From the NCBI GenBank assembly GCA_030836725.1, contig JAUPLV010000022.1, positions 1-20,812 of the forward strand: a stretch of DNA of 20,812 nucleotides, read 5' to 3'. The DNA is from Pseudomonadota bacterium (lineage in GTDB: Bacteria > Pseudomonadota > Gammaproteobacteria > Burkholderiales > Thiobacillaceae). The translations under genes were made by a program, and so were the position numbers. A model generated the notes under the pieces. That model saw only the letters and a list, made by a program, of their open reading frames with translations. It made no database searches and was not told where the DNA came from. Shown here in pieces: positions 14,121 to 19,976 of the stretch (positions within the stretch are counted from its first letter, which is position 1; the number at the start of each line of letters is the position of its first letter).

Positions 14121-14708
14121 ATGCGCACCGCCCAAGTTACCCGCAACACCCTTGAGACCCGGATCACGGTCAGCCTCGATCTCGACGGCGCCGGCATTTC
14201 CAGGCTTGCCACCGGTGTCCCGTTTCTCGATCACATGCTCGACCAGATCGCGCGTCACGGCCTGATCGACCTGGACATCCAGGCCGAGGGCGATCTGCAC
14301 ATCGACGCGCACCATACGGTGGAGGACACCGGGATCACGCTGGGCCAGGCCTTCGCGCAGGCGCTCGGCGACAAGAAGGGCATCCGCCGCTATGGCCACG
14401 CCTACGTGCCGCTCGACGAGGCCTTGTCGCGCGTGGTGATCGACCTGTCCGGACGCCCTGGTCTCGAATACCACGTCGACTACACCCGCGCGCGCATCGG
14501 CGAGTTCGACGTCGACCTGTTCCTCGAATTCTTCCGCGGCTTCGTCAACCATGCCGGGGTGACGCTGCACATCGATAACCTGCGCGGCATCAACGCGCAC
14601 CACCAGGCCGAGACGATCTTCAAGGCCTTCGGCCGCGCGCTGCGCATGGCGGTGGAAGCCGACGCACGCATGGGCGATGCGCTGCCCTCGACCAAAGGTG
14701 CGCTGTGA
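14121..14708 (+). CDS. hisB: imidazoleglycerol-phosphate dehydratase HisB (monofunctional)
   Basis: Dehydrates imidazole glycerol phosphate to imidazole acetol phosphate using two Mn2+ ions. The 195-aa product is the single-domain form, without the N-terminal histidinol-phosphatase domain of enteric HisB, so a separate phosphatase must exist elsewhere. Metal-binding motifs are DAHHTVED (62-69) and NAHHQAE (158-164), with FLDHMLDQIARHG and GHAYVPLDEALSR also intact. No clear Shine-Dalgarno precedes the ATG. The last codons GCG CTG TGA lie in the first copy of a 33-bp tandem repeat extending into the spacer before hisH; because the unit is 33 bp, the second copy repeats the stop codon in the same frame. 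Confidence 0.97.
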   Translation: MRTAQVTRNTLETRITVSLDLDGAGISRLATGVPFLDHMLDQIARHGLIDLDIQAEGDLHIDAHHTVEDTGITLGQAFAQALGDKKGIRRYGHAYVPLDEALSRVVIDLSGRPGLEYHVDYTRARIGEFDVDLFLEFFRGFVNHAGVTLHIDNLRGINAHHQAETIFKAFGRALRMAVEADARMGDALPSTKGAL

Positions 14709-14777
14709 GCGCGCCTCAATTTAAACATGGCTGCGCTGTGAGCGCGCCTCAATTTAAACATGGCTGCGCTGTGAGCG
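14700..14777 (+). repeat. 33-bp tandem repeat spanning hisB end and hisB-hisH spacer
   Basis: Two identical 33-bp units (14700-14732, 14733-14765) are followed by a 12-bp third start (14766-14777). Each begins GCGCTGTGAGCG, copying the hisB terminal codons and stop, and contains CTCAATTTAAACATGGCT. Across each junction this makes a mini-frame ATG GCT GCG CTG TGA (14727-14741 and 14760-14774). The unit is a multiple of three, and the AT-rich TTTAAA core differs from the surrounding GC-rich sequence. Confidence 0.9.
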
Positions 14778-14780
14778 TAT

Positions 14781-14800
14781 CGCAGCTCAAGGGAGCTGCG
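14781..14800 (+). promoter_or_regulatory. hairpin enclosing the hisH ribosome binding site
   Basis: CGCAGCTC-AAGG-GAGCTGCG is a perfect 8-bp stem with a 4-nt loop ending 2 nt before the hisH ATG (14803). The hisH Shine-Dalgarno AAGGGAG (14789-14795) is formed by the loop and the 3' arm, so the fold would hide it. A ribosome ending on the upstream mini-frame stop (14772-14774) would overlap and open the stem, so translational coupling is plausible. Confidence 0.5.
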
Positions 14801-14802
14801 CT

Positions 14803-15489
14803 ATGAAGGCGGACATCGCCGTCATCGACTACGGCATGGGCAACCTGCGTTCGGTGTCCAAGGCCATCGAGCACGTCGCGCCGTCGGCCAGCGTAGTGGT
14901 CACCTCCGACCCGGCGGTCATCGCCGAGGCGGGCCGCGTGGTGTTTCCGGGGCAGGGCGCGGCGCCAGACTGCATGCGCGAAATCGATGCGCGCGGCCTG
15001 CGCCAGGTGATCATCGACGCCGCCTGCAGCAAGCCTTTCCTTGGCATCTGCATGGGGATGCAGGTGTTGTTCGAGCACAGCGAGGAAGGCGATACGCCCT
15101 GTCTTGGCCTATTGTCCGGCACGGTGCAGCGTTTTCCGCACGAGGCGATGCACGACAACCAGGGCAGCAAGCTCAAGGTACCGCACATGGGCTGGAACAA
15201 CGTCCACCAGGCGTTGCCGCACCCGCTGTGGGCGGGGATCGAGGAGGGCGCGCGCTTCTATTTCGTGCACAGCTATTTCGTGCAGCCGGCTTCGCCCGAG
15301 GTGATTGCCGGGTTCTCGAATTACCCCTTCCCGTTCACCTGCGCGGTGGCGACGGGGAACATCTTCGCGGTCCAGTTTCATCCGGAAAAAAGCCAGAACG
15401 ATGGTTTGACCTTGCTGGGCAATTTTGTAACCTGGAATCCGGGCGAAAGCGACACCGCCTGCGATATGTCCGGCGCTGCCTGCGCCTAA
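14803..15489 (+). CDS. hisH: imidazole glycerol phosphate synthase glutaminase subunit HisH
   Basis: Class I glutamine amidotransferase that supplies ammonia to HisF. The triad is present: C83 in GICMGMQVLFEHSEEG, and H193 with E195 in VQFHPEKSQ. The oxyanion strand PGQGA (49-53) and VPHMGWN (126-132) are standard. At 228 aa it is somewhat longer than the usual ~200-215; the extra is a C-terminal tail (WNPGESDTACDMSGAACA, 211-228) after the conserved LLGNFV, with two cysteines and no known role. Synthesis may depend on upstream translation, since its ribosome site is inside a hairpin. hisA follows after 31 bp. Confidence 0.96.
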   Translation: MKADIAVIDYGMGNLRSVSKAIEHVAPSASVVVTSDPAVIAEAGRVVFPGQGAAPDCMREIDARGLRQVIIDAACSKPFLGICMGMQVLFEHSEEGDTPCLGLLSGTVQRFPHEAMHDNQGSKLKVPHMGWNNVHQALPHPLWAGIEEGARFYFVHSYFVQPASPEVIAGFSNYPFPFTCAVATGNIFAVQFHPEKSQNDGLTLLGNFVTWNPGESDTACDMSGAACA

Positions 15490-15520
15490 TTTCTTACCTG
15501 TTCGACCCAGCTGACCCGCC

Positions 15521-16276
15521 ATGCTAATTATTCCTGCGATCGACCTTAAAGACGGCCACTGCGTGCGCCTGGAACAAGGTGAAATGGACCGTGCCACCGT
15601 GTTTTCCGAGGACCCGGCAGCCACTGCCCGCCACTGGAAGGAACTGGGCGCGCGCCGCCTGCATCTGGTCGATCTCAACGGCGCCTTTGCCGGCAAGCCG
15701 GTCAACGACGTGGCGATCCGCTCGATCGTCGACGCGGTTGGCGACGAGATGCCGGTGCAGCTGGGCGGCGGCATCCGCGACCTGGCCACCATCGAACGCT
15801 ATCTCGACGACGGCGTGCGCTACGTCATCATCGGCACCGCCGCGGTGAAGAATCCCGGCTTCCTGCACGAGGCCTGCGACGCCTTTCCCGGCCACGTGAT
15901 GGTCGGGCTCGACGCCAAGGACGGCAAGATCGCGGTCGAAGGCTGGTCCAAGATCACCGGCCACGACGTCATCGACCTGGCCAAGCGCTTCGAGGGCTAC
16001 GGCGTCGAGGCTGTCATCTATACCGACATCGGCCGCGACGGCATGCTGACGGGCGTCAACATCGAGGCCACGCAGCGTCTGGCGCAGGCCTTGTCGATCC
16101 CGGTCATCGCCAGCGGCGGCGTCACCAATCTCGACGACGTCAGGGCGCTGTCCACCGTCGCCAAGGACGGCATCATCGGTGCGATCACCGGCCGCGCGAT
16201 CTATCAGGGCACGCTCGACTTTGCCGAGGCGCAAAAGCTTGCCGACGAACTGGCGGGCGGCGTGTTCGGAGTCTGA
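15521..16276 (+). CDS. hisA: ProFAR isomerase HisA
   Basis: TIM-barrel enzyme that isomerises ProFAR to PRFAR by Amadori rearrangement. The 251-aa product carries the catalytic aspartates D8 (PAIDLKDGHCVRL) and D131 (VGLDAKDGKIAVEGW), and the phosphate-binding ends VQLGGGIRD (79-87) and VIASGGVTNLDD. The half-barrel duplication shared with HisF is evident. No strong ribosome site precedes the ATG at 15521, yet the N-terminus is exactly that of the family. hisF follows after 15 bp, as in most proteobacterial his clusters. Confidence 0.97.
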   Translation: MLIIPAIDLKDGHCVRLEQGEMDRATVFSEDPAATARHWKELGARRLHLVDLNGAFAGKPVNDVAIRSIVDAVGDEMPVQLGGGIRDLATIERYLDDGVRYVIIGTAAVKNPGFLHEACDAFPGHVMVGLDAKDGKIAVEGWSKITGHDVIDLAKRFEGYGVEAVIYTDIGRDGMLTGVNIEATQRLAQALSIPVIASGGVTNLDDVRALSTVAKDGIIGAITGRAIYQGTLDFAEAQKLADELAGGVFGV

Positions 16277-16291
16277 CCTGACAGGATAACC

Positions 16292-17047
16292 ATGCTGGCA
16301 AAACGCATCATTCCCTGTCTGGACGTCACCAATGGCCGCGTGGTCAAGGGCGTCAATTTCGTCGAGCTGAAAGACGCCGGCGATCCGGTCGAGATCGCGC
16401 GGCGCTACAACGAGGCGGGCGCCGACGAGCTGACCTTTCTCGACATCACCGCGTCGTCCGACAATCGCGACCTGATCCTGCACATCATCGAGGCCGTCGC
16501 TTCCGAAGTGTTCATTCCGCTGACGGTCGGCGGCGGCGTGCGCGAGGTGGGCGACATTCAGCGCCTGCTCAACGCCGGCGCCGACAAGGTCAGCATCAAC
16601 ACTTCGGCGGTGATGAATCCCCGGCTGGTGCAGGATGCGGCTGATCGCTACGGCAGCCAGTGCATCGTCGTTGCCATCGACTCGAAGCGGGTGGGCGACC
16701 ACTGGGAAGTCTTCACCCACGGCGGTCGCAAGGCCACCGGGCTCGACGCCATCGAGTGGGCGAAGAAAATGGAAAGCCTCGGCGCGGGCGAACTGCTGCT
16801 CACCTCGATGGACCGTGACGGCACCAAGAGCGGCTTCGATCTGGAGTTGACGCGTGCGATTTCAGACGCGGTCGACATCCCCATCATCGCCAGCGGCGGC
16901 GTCGGCACCCTGCAGCATCTGGTCGATGGCGTGAAAGAAGGCCGTGCCGATGCAGTGCTGGCAGCGAGCATTTTCCACTTCGGCGAATACGGCATCGACG
17001 AAGCCAAGCGCTACATGAAGCAGAACGGCATCGAGGTGCGGCTGTGA
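16292..17047 (+). CDS. hisF: imidazole glycerol phosphate synthase cyclase subunit HisF
   Basis: TIM-barrel synthase that uses HisH-derived ammonia to convert PRFAR into imidazole glycerol phosphate and AICAR. The 251-aa product begins MLAKRIIPCLDVTNGRVVKG with catalytic D11, and has D130 in VVAIDSKR; phosphate-binding ends LTVGGGVREV (78-87) and IIASGGVGTLQHL are intact. Ribosome site AGGA at 16282-16285 fits ATG 16292. The stop overlaps the GTG start of hisI by 4 nt, indicating coupled translation. Confidence 0.97.
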   Translation: MLAKRIIPCLDVTNGRVVKGVNFVELKDAGDPVEIARRYNEAGADELTFLDITASSDNRDLILHIIEAVASEVFIPLTVGGGVREVGDIQRLLNAGADKVSINTSAVMNPRLVQDAADRYGSQCIVVAIDSKRVGDHWEVFTHGGRKATGLDAIEWAKKMESLGAGELLLTSMDRDGTKSGFDLELTRAISDAVDIPIIASGGVGTLQHLVDGVKEGRADAVLAASIFHFGEYGIDEAKRYMKQNGIEVRL

Positions 17048-17430
17048 GCGAATGGCTCGACGCTGTCACCTGGGATGCGCAGGGCCTGGTGCCGGCGATC
17101 GCCCAGGACGCCGCCAGCGGCGAAATCCTCATGGTGGCGTGGATGAACCGCGAGGCGCTGGAGGAAACCGCGCGCACCGGCCGCGGCGTCTACTTTTCGC
17201 GCTCGCGCAACAAGCTTTGGCGCAAGGGCGAGGAATCCGGCCACGTACAGACCGTCAGCGAAATTCGTCTCGATTGCGACAACGACGTGGTGCTGCTGAA
17301 AATTGAACAGTTGGGCGGCATTGCCTGTCATACCGGGCGGCGCTCGTGCTTCTTCCAGAAACTCGAGAACGATCGCTGGGTGACGACCGCTCCGGTGATC
17401 AAGAACCCCGACGAGATCTACCGGAAATGA
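17044..17430 (+). CDS. hisI: phosphoribosyl-AMP cyclohydrolase HisI
   Basis: Zinc enzyme that opens the adenine ring of phosphoribosyl-AMP. The 128-aa single-domain product has the motifs LWRKGEESGHVQ (58-69), RLDCDNDVVLL (75-85) and IACHTGRRSCFF (93-104), giving the three zinc cysteines C78, C95 and C102 and the Mg-binding acidic residues around D77-D81. The start is GTG, embedded in the hisF stop as GTGA. The pyrophosphohydrolase is a separate gene (hisE) instead of the fused HisIE of enterics. hisI and hisE overlap by 4 nt (ATGA). Confidence 0.96.
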   Translation: MSEWLDAVTWDAQGLVPAIAQDAASGEILMVAWMNREALEETARTGRGVYFSRSRNKLWRKGEESGHVQTVSEIRLDCDNDVVLLKIEQLGGIACHTGRRSCFFQKLENDRWVTTAPVIKNPDEIYRK

Positions 17431-17753
17431 GCGACATCCTCGACCGCATCGCCGACACGCTGGAGGCGCGCAAGCAGGCATCGCCCGACAGTTCCTACGT
17501 TGCCAGGCTCTATTCGAAGGGCACCGACGCCATCCTGAAAAAGATCGGCGAGGAAGCAACCGAGACGGTGATGGCGGCGAAGGACGACCAGGCCGAAAAG
17601 ATCATCTACGAAGTCGCCGATTTGTGGTTTCATACCCTGGTTCTGCTGGCGCACAAGGGACTGAAGCCTGCGGATGTGCTGAACGAACTGGCGCGCCGCG
17701 AGGGTCTGTCCGGGCTGGATGAAAAAGCGAATCGGCAAGGCGAATCGACATGA
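17427..17753 (+). CDS. hisE: phosphoribosyl-ATP pyrophosphatase HisE
   Basis: Hydrolyses phosphoribosyl-ATP to phosphoribosyl-AMP, the second step of the pathway. The 108-aa all-alpha product belongs to the MazG-like fold, with metal-binding acidic residues in KKIGEEATETVMAAK (38-52; E42, E43, E46) and IYEVADLWFHTLVLL (60-74; E62, D65). I chose ATG 17427, overlapping hisI as ATGA, since it gives the family N-terminus SDILDRIADTLEARK; an earlier in-frame ATG at 17346 lies deep within hisI. The stop again overlaps the hinT start by 4 nt. The substrate of this enzyme comes from HisG, whose gene is not here. Confidence 0.95.
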   Translation: MSDILDRIADTLEARKQASPDSSYVARLYSKGTDAILKKIGEEATETVMAAKDDQAEKIIYEVADLWFHTLVLLAHKGLKPADVLNELARREGLSGLDEKANRQGEST

Positions 17754-18088
17754 GCGACTGTCTTTTTTGCAAAATCGTCGCTGGCGAGATTCCGTGCGGC
17801 AAGGTCTACGAAGACGACGAGGTGCTGGCGTTTCACGACATCCACCCGTTCGCCCGGGTGCATTTCCTGATCATCCCGAAAGCGCATGTCGCTTCCCTGG
17901 CCGACTGCACCACCGGGCACGGGATGCTGCTGGGCAAGATGCTGTTATTGGCGCCGCGCCTGGCCAGGGAGCAGGGGCTCGATGCCGGCTTCAAGACGCT
18001 GATCAACACCGGGCGCGGCGGCGGTCAGGAAGTGTTTCACATTCATATTCACGTATTTGGCGGGGGCGACCCGGTCAAGCGCAGTTAA
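17750..18088 (+). CDS. hinT: HIT family (HinT-like) nucleotide hydrolase
   Basis: Histidine-triad protein; bacterial HinT enzymes hydrolyse adenosine phosphoramidates and aminoacyl-adenylates. The 112-aa product shows CLFCKIVAGEIP (4-15), HPFARVHFLIIPKAH (32-46) and the triad HIHIHVF (97-103) with H99 as the expected nucleophile, preceded by NTGRGGGQEVFH. ATG overlaps the hisE stop (ATGA), so it is translated from the his message. hinT between hisE and tatA is a conserved order in betaproteobacteria as I recall; the functional link to histidine synthesis is not obvious, though both handle AMP-type compounds. Confidence 0.95.
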   Translation: MSDCLFCKIVAGEIPCGKVYEDDEVLAFHDIHPFARVHFLIIPKAHVASLADCTTGHGMLLGKMLLLAPRLAREQGLDAGFKTLINTGRGGGQEVFHIHIHVFGGGDPVKRS

Positions 18089-18106
18089 ACCAAAAGGAGA
18101 AACATC

Positions 18107-18322
18107 ATGGGTAGCTTTAGCATCTGGCATTGGCTGATCGTTCTGGTCGTTGTGCTGCTGATTTTCGGCACCAAGAAACTGCGCAACATCGGTAGCGATC
18201 TGGGCGGCGCGGTCAAGGGTTTCAAGGAAGGCATGAAGGAAGAGGCGCCGAAGATCGGCGACAACGCCGAGCAGGGCGGCCGTACCATCGACGTCGAAGT
18301 CAAGGACAAGCAGCACTCCTGA
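18107..18322 (+). CDS. tatA: Sec-independent protein translocase subunit TatA
   Basis: Pore/patch-forming subunit of the twin-arginine translocase in the inner membrane. The 71-aa product has the short transmembrane helix IWHWLIVLVVVLLIFG (6-21), the hinge FG (F20-G21), the amphipathic helix TKKLRNIGSDLGGAVKGFKEGMK and a charged tail, as expected. Ribosome site AAGGAG at 18094-18099 precedes ATG 18107. It follows hinT by 18 bp and precedes tatB by 72 bp. Confidence 0.96.
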   Translation: MGSFSIWHWLIVLVVVLLIFGTKKLRNIGSDLGGAVKGFKEGMKEEAPKIGDNAEQGGRTIDVEVKDKQHS

Positions 18323-18394
18323 AAATACGGGACTGGCCGGGCGGGTCGATTCCGCCAGGCGCGGCCTACCTGACCCCTTATTGCAGGATCCTGA

Positions 18395-18874
18395 ATGTTC
18401 GATATTGGTTTTTCTGAACTTATCGTTATCGGTGTGGTGGCGCTGATTGTCATTGGCCCTGAGCGACTGCCCAAGGTGGCGCGCACGGCCGGGCATCTGT
18501 ACGGACGGATGCAGCGTTATGTCTCCACCGTGAAGACGGATATCAGCAACGAAATGCAACTGGAAGAAATGCGCCGTGCCGGGCAGGACTTCCGGGAGTC
18601 GGTCGAGACGGCGGCGCTGGGCATGAAGCGCGAGGCGACGGTGGTCGACGACTACCTGCGCGAAGAGGTGAGCAACGTCAACAAGGCGGTTGCCGCCATG
18701 CCGACGACCGATGGCGGACATCCCGCGACCGAGCCCGCGATGAAGCAGACCGAGTCCGAACCGTTGCCGCAGCAAAGCCTGCCGCTCGATCAGCCCGAGC
18801 AGAATGAACCCCTACCCATGCCTTCCGCCGTAGTCGAAACGGCTCGCGCCGAATCCGCCGGAAAGTCCGCATGA
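18395..18874 (+). CDS. tatB: Sec-independent protein translocase subunit TatB
   Basis: Part of the TatBC receptor for twin-arginine signal peptides. The 159-aa product begins MFDIGFSELIVIGVVALIVIGPERLPKVARTAG: the membrane helix contains E8, and the hinge is G21-P22, both diagnostic for TatB versus TatA. A long amphipathic region (about 28-90) and a Pro/Gln/Glu-rich disordered tail follow. AGGA at 18386-18389 is the ribosome site. The end overlaps the tatC start by 4 nt. Confidence 0.95.
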   Translation: MFDIGFSELIVIGVVALIVIGPERLPKVARTAGHLYGRMQRYVSTVKTDISNEMQLEEMRRAGQDFRESVETAALGMKREATVVDDYLREEVSNVNKAVAAMPTTDGGHPATEPAMKQTESEPLPQQSLPLDQPEQNEPLPMPSAVVETARAESAGKSA

Positions 18875-19698
18875 GCGATCAACAAGAAGACACCTTCATC
18901 TCGCATCTCATTGAAATGCGCGATCGCCTGCTGCGCGCGGTGATTGCCGTCGTGGTGCTGTTCGTGCTGCTGTTTCCGTGGGCGCAGGATCTGTACGCAC
19001 TGCTCGCCAAACCCATGCTGGCGGCCCTGCCGCAAGGTGGGCAAATGATCGCCACCGAGGTCACCACGCCGTTCTTCGTGCCGATCAAGGTCACCATGAT
19101 GGCCGCCTTCCTGCTGGCGCTGCCGTGGGTGTTTTACCAGGCCTGGGCCTTTGTCGCGCCGGGTCTTTACCAGCACGAAAAACGCCTGGGCGTACCGCTG
19201 GTGGTCGCCAGCGTACTGCTGTTTTTGCTGGGGATGTCGTTCGCCTATTTCCTGGTGTTTCCGGTGGTATTCGGTTTCATCGTCGGTGTGGCGCCGGAAG
19301 GCGTCGCGGTGATGACCGACATCGGCAAATACCTCGACTTCGTGATGACCCTGTTCCTCGCCTTCGGCATCACTTTCGAGGTCCCGGTCGCGGTGGTGCT
19401 GCTGGTCAAGATGGGTATGGTGTCGATTGCAAAACTGCGCGAAATCCGCCCCTACGTCATCGTCGGAGCGTTCGTCATCGGCGCCATCTTCACCCCGCCC
19501 GATGTGATTTCGCAGTTCATGCTCGCTGTCCCGATGTGGATTCTGTATGAGATCGGCATCATCGTTGCATCGATGATCACCAAGCCGAAGCCGGAGGCCG
19601 AGACGGATTACACGCCCATGTCCGAGGCCGACATGGATGCCGAGCTGGATCGCATCGATTCAAACCAGGTCAAGCCCGAATCGGCCGACCCCAAGTAA
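18871..19698 (+). CDS. tatC: Sec-independent protein translocase subunit TatC
   Basis: Six-span inner-membrane protein that binds twin-arginine signals with TatB. The 275-aa product begins with the conserved cytosolic segment TFISHLIEMRDRLLRAV (E15) and has LYQHEKR (E103) and AFGITFEVPVAVVLLVKMG with E170 in the membrane; these residues fall at the same numbers as in E. coli TatC. The last ~40 residues are an acidic hydrophilic tail (PKPEAETDYTPMSEADMDAELDRID). It is the final gene of the his-hinT-tat run. Confidence 0.97.
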   Translation: MSDQQEDTFISHLIEMRDRLLRAVIAVVVLFVLLFPWAQDLYALLAKPMLAALPQGGQMIATEVTTPFFVPIKVTMMAAFLLALPWVFYQAWAFVAPGLYQHEKRLGVPLVVASVLLFLLGMSFAYFLVFPVVFGFIVGVAPEGVAVMTDIGKYLDFVMTLFLAFGITFEVPVAVVLLVKMGMVSIAKLREIRPYVIVGAFVIGAIFTPPDVISQFMLAVPMWILYEIGIIVASMITKPKPEAETDYTPMSEADMDAELDRIDSNQVKPESADPK

Positions 19699-19731
19699 TC
19701 CCGGATAGCCCGTTCCCTGTTTGGGGTGTGT

Positions 19732-19777
19732 AGGGTGCGCCGTGCGCACCGGTTCATGCTCCTCCATGGCGCACCCT
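19732..19777. repeat. palindromic intergenic repeat after tatC
   Basis: AGGGTGCGCC (19732-19741) pairs perfectly with GGCGCACCCT (19768-19777). The left arm can alternatively fold with its neighbour as GGTGCGC-CGT-GCGCACC (19734-19750), so two exclusive hairpins exist. No T-tract follows, so intrinsic termination is weakly supported. The TAGGGTGCGC...GCGCACC pattern recalls dispersed repeats of other proteobacteria; unchecked. Confidence 0.65.
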
Positions 19778-19827
19778 TAATCATCGCGCTCTTGGCGCAC
19801 CATCATCGTGTACCCGGCCGGGGGTGA

Positions 19828-19844
19828 TGCACTCTGGCAGTGCG
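19828..19844. promoter_or_regulatory. NtrC-like enhancer site, upstream
   Basis: TGCACTCTGGCAGTGCG matches the NtrC consensus TGCACC-N5-GGTGCA as a dyad TGCACT-N5-AGTGCG, with three deviations. Its centre is 30 bp, about three helical turns, from the stronger site at 19858-19874, which would put two NtrC dimers on the same DNA face. Confidence 0.5.
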
Positions 19845-19857
19845 CAATGCGCCGCCA

Positions 19858-19874
19858 TGCACCGATGTGGTGCT
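19858..19874. promoter_or_regulatory. NtrC-like enhancer site, proximal
   Basis: TGCACCGATGTGGTGCT matches the consensus TGCACC-N5-GGTGCA at 11 of 12 defined positions. It is centred about 80 bp before the transcription start predicted from the sigma-54-like promoter at 19921-19936. An ammonium transporter gene downstream makes NtrC control biologically sensible. Confidence 0.65.
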
Positions 19875-19908
19875 ATCAACTCGCCGCGTAAAGCAATATA
19901 TCTATATA

Positions 19909-19921
19909 AATCAAAGTATTT
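19909..19921 (+). promoter_or_regulatory. IHF-like site between enhancer and promoter
   Basis: AATCAAAGTATTT fits the IHF consensus WATCAANNNNTTR except at the last base and lies in an AT-rich stretch (about 19890-19921). DNA bending here would bring NtrC to sigma-54 polymerase, but the site abuts the -24 element, closer than is usual. Confidence 0.3.
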
Positions 19922-19936
19922 GGCAGCGGGAACGCT
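19921..19936 (+). promoter_or_regulatory. sigma-54 (-24/-12) promoter candidate for amt
   Basis: TGGCAGCGGGAACGCT has GG and GC at the exact 10-nt separation required, with TGGCA at -24 and GCT at -12; the TT before GC is replaced by AC. It lies 40 nt before the amt ATG. The same bases contain a perfect inverted repeat GCAGCG-GGAA-CGCTGC (19923-19938), so a hairpin or operator is an alternative reading. Confidence 0.5.
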
Positions 19937-19976
19937 GCTTGCTTCTAAGCACCGGCAATCAACTGGGAGTCGGTGT

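Noticed and set aside
14480..14761. 93-codon minus-strand frame with repeated MFKLRRAHSA
   Set aside because: The peptide repeat is just the 33-bp DNA repeat read backwards; the rest is antisense to hisB.
14700..14777. CRISPR-like reading of the tandem repeat
   Set aside because: Units are directly adjacent with no spacers, only about 2.4 copies, and no cas genes are present.
19828..19844. TGGCAGTGCGCAATGC as an alternative sigma-54 promoter (19835 onward)
   Set aside because: The GG-to-GC separation is 11 nt, not 10, and the bases are better explained as part of an NtrC-like dyad.
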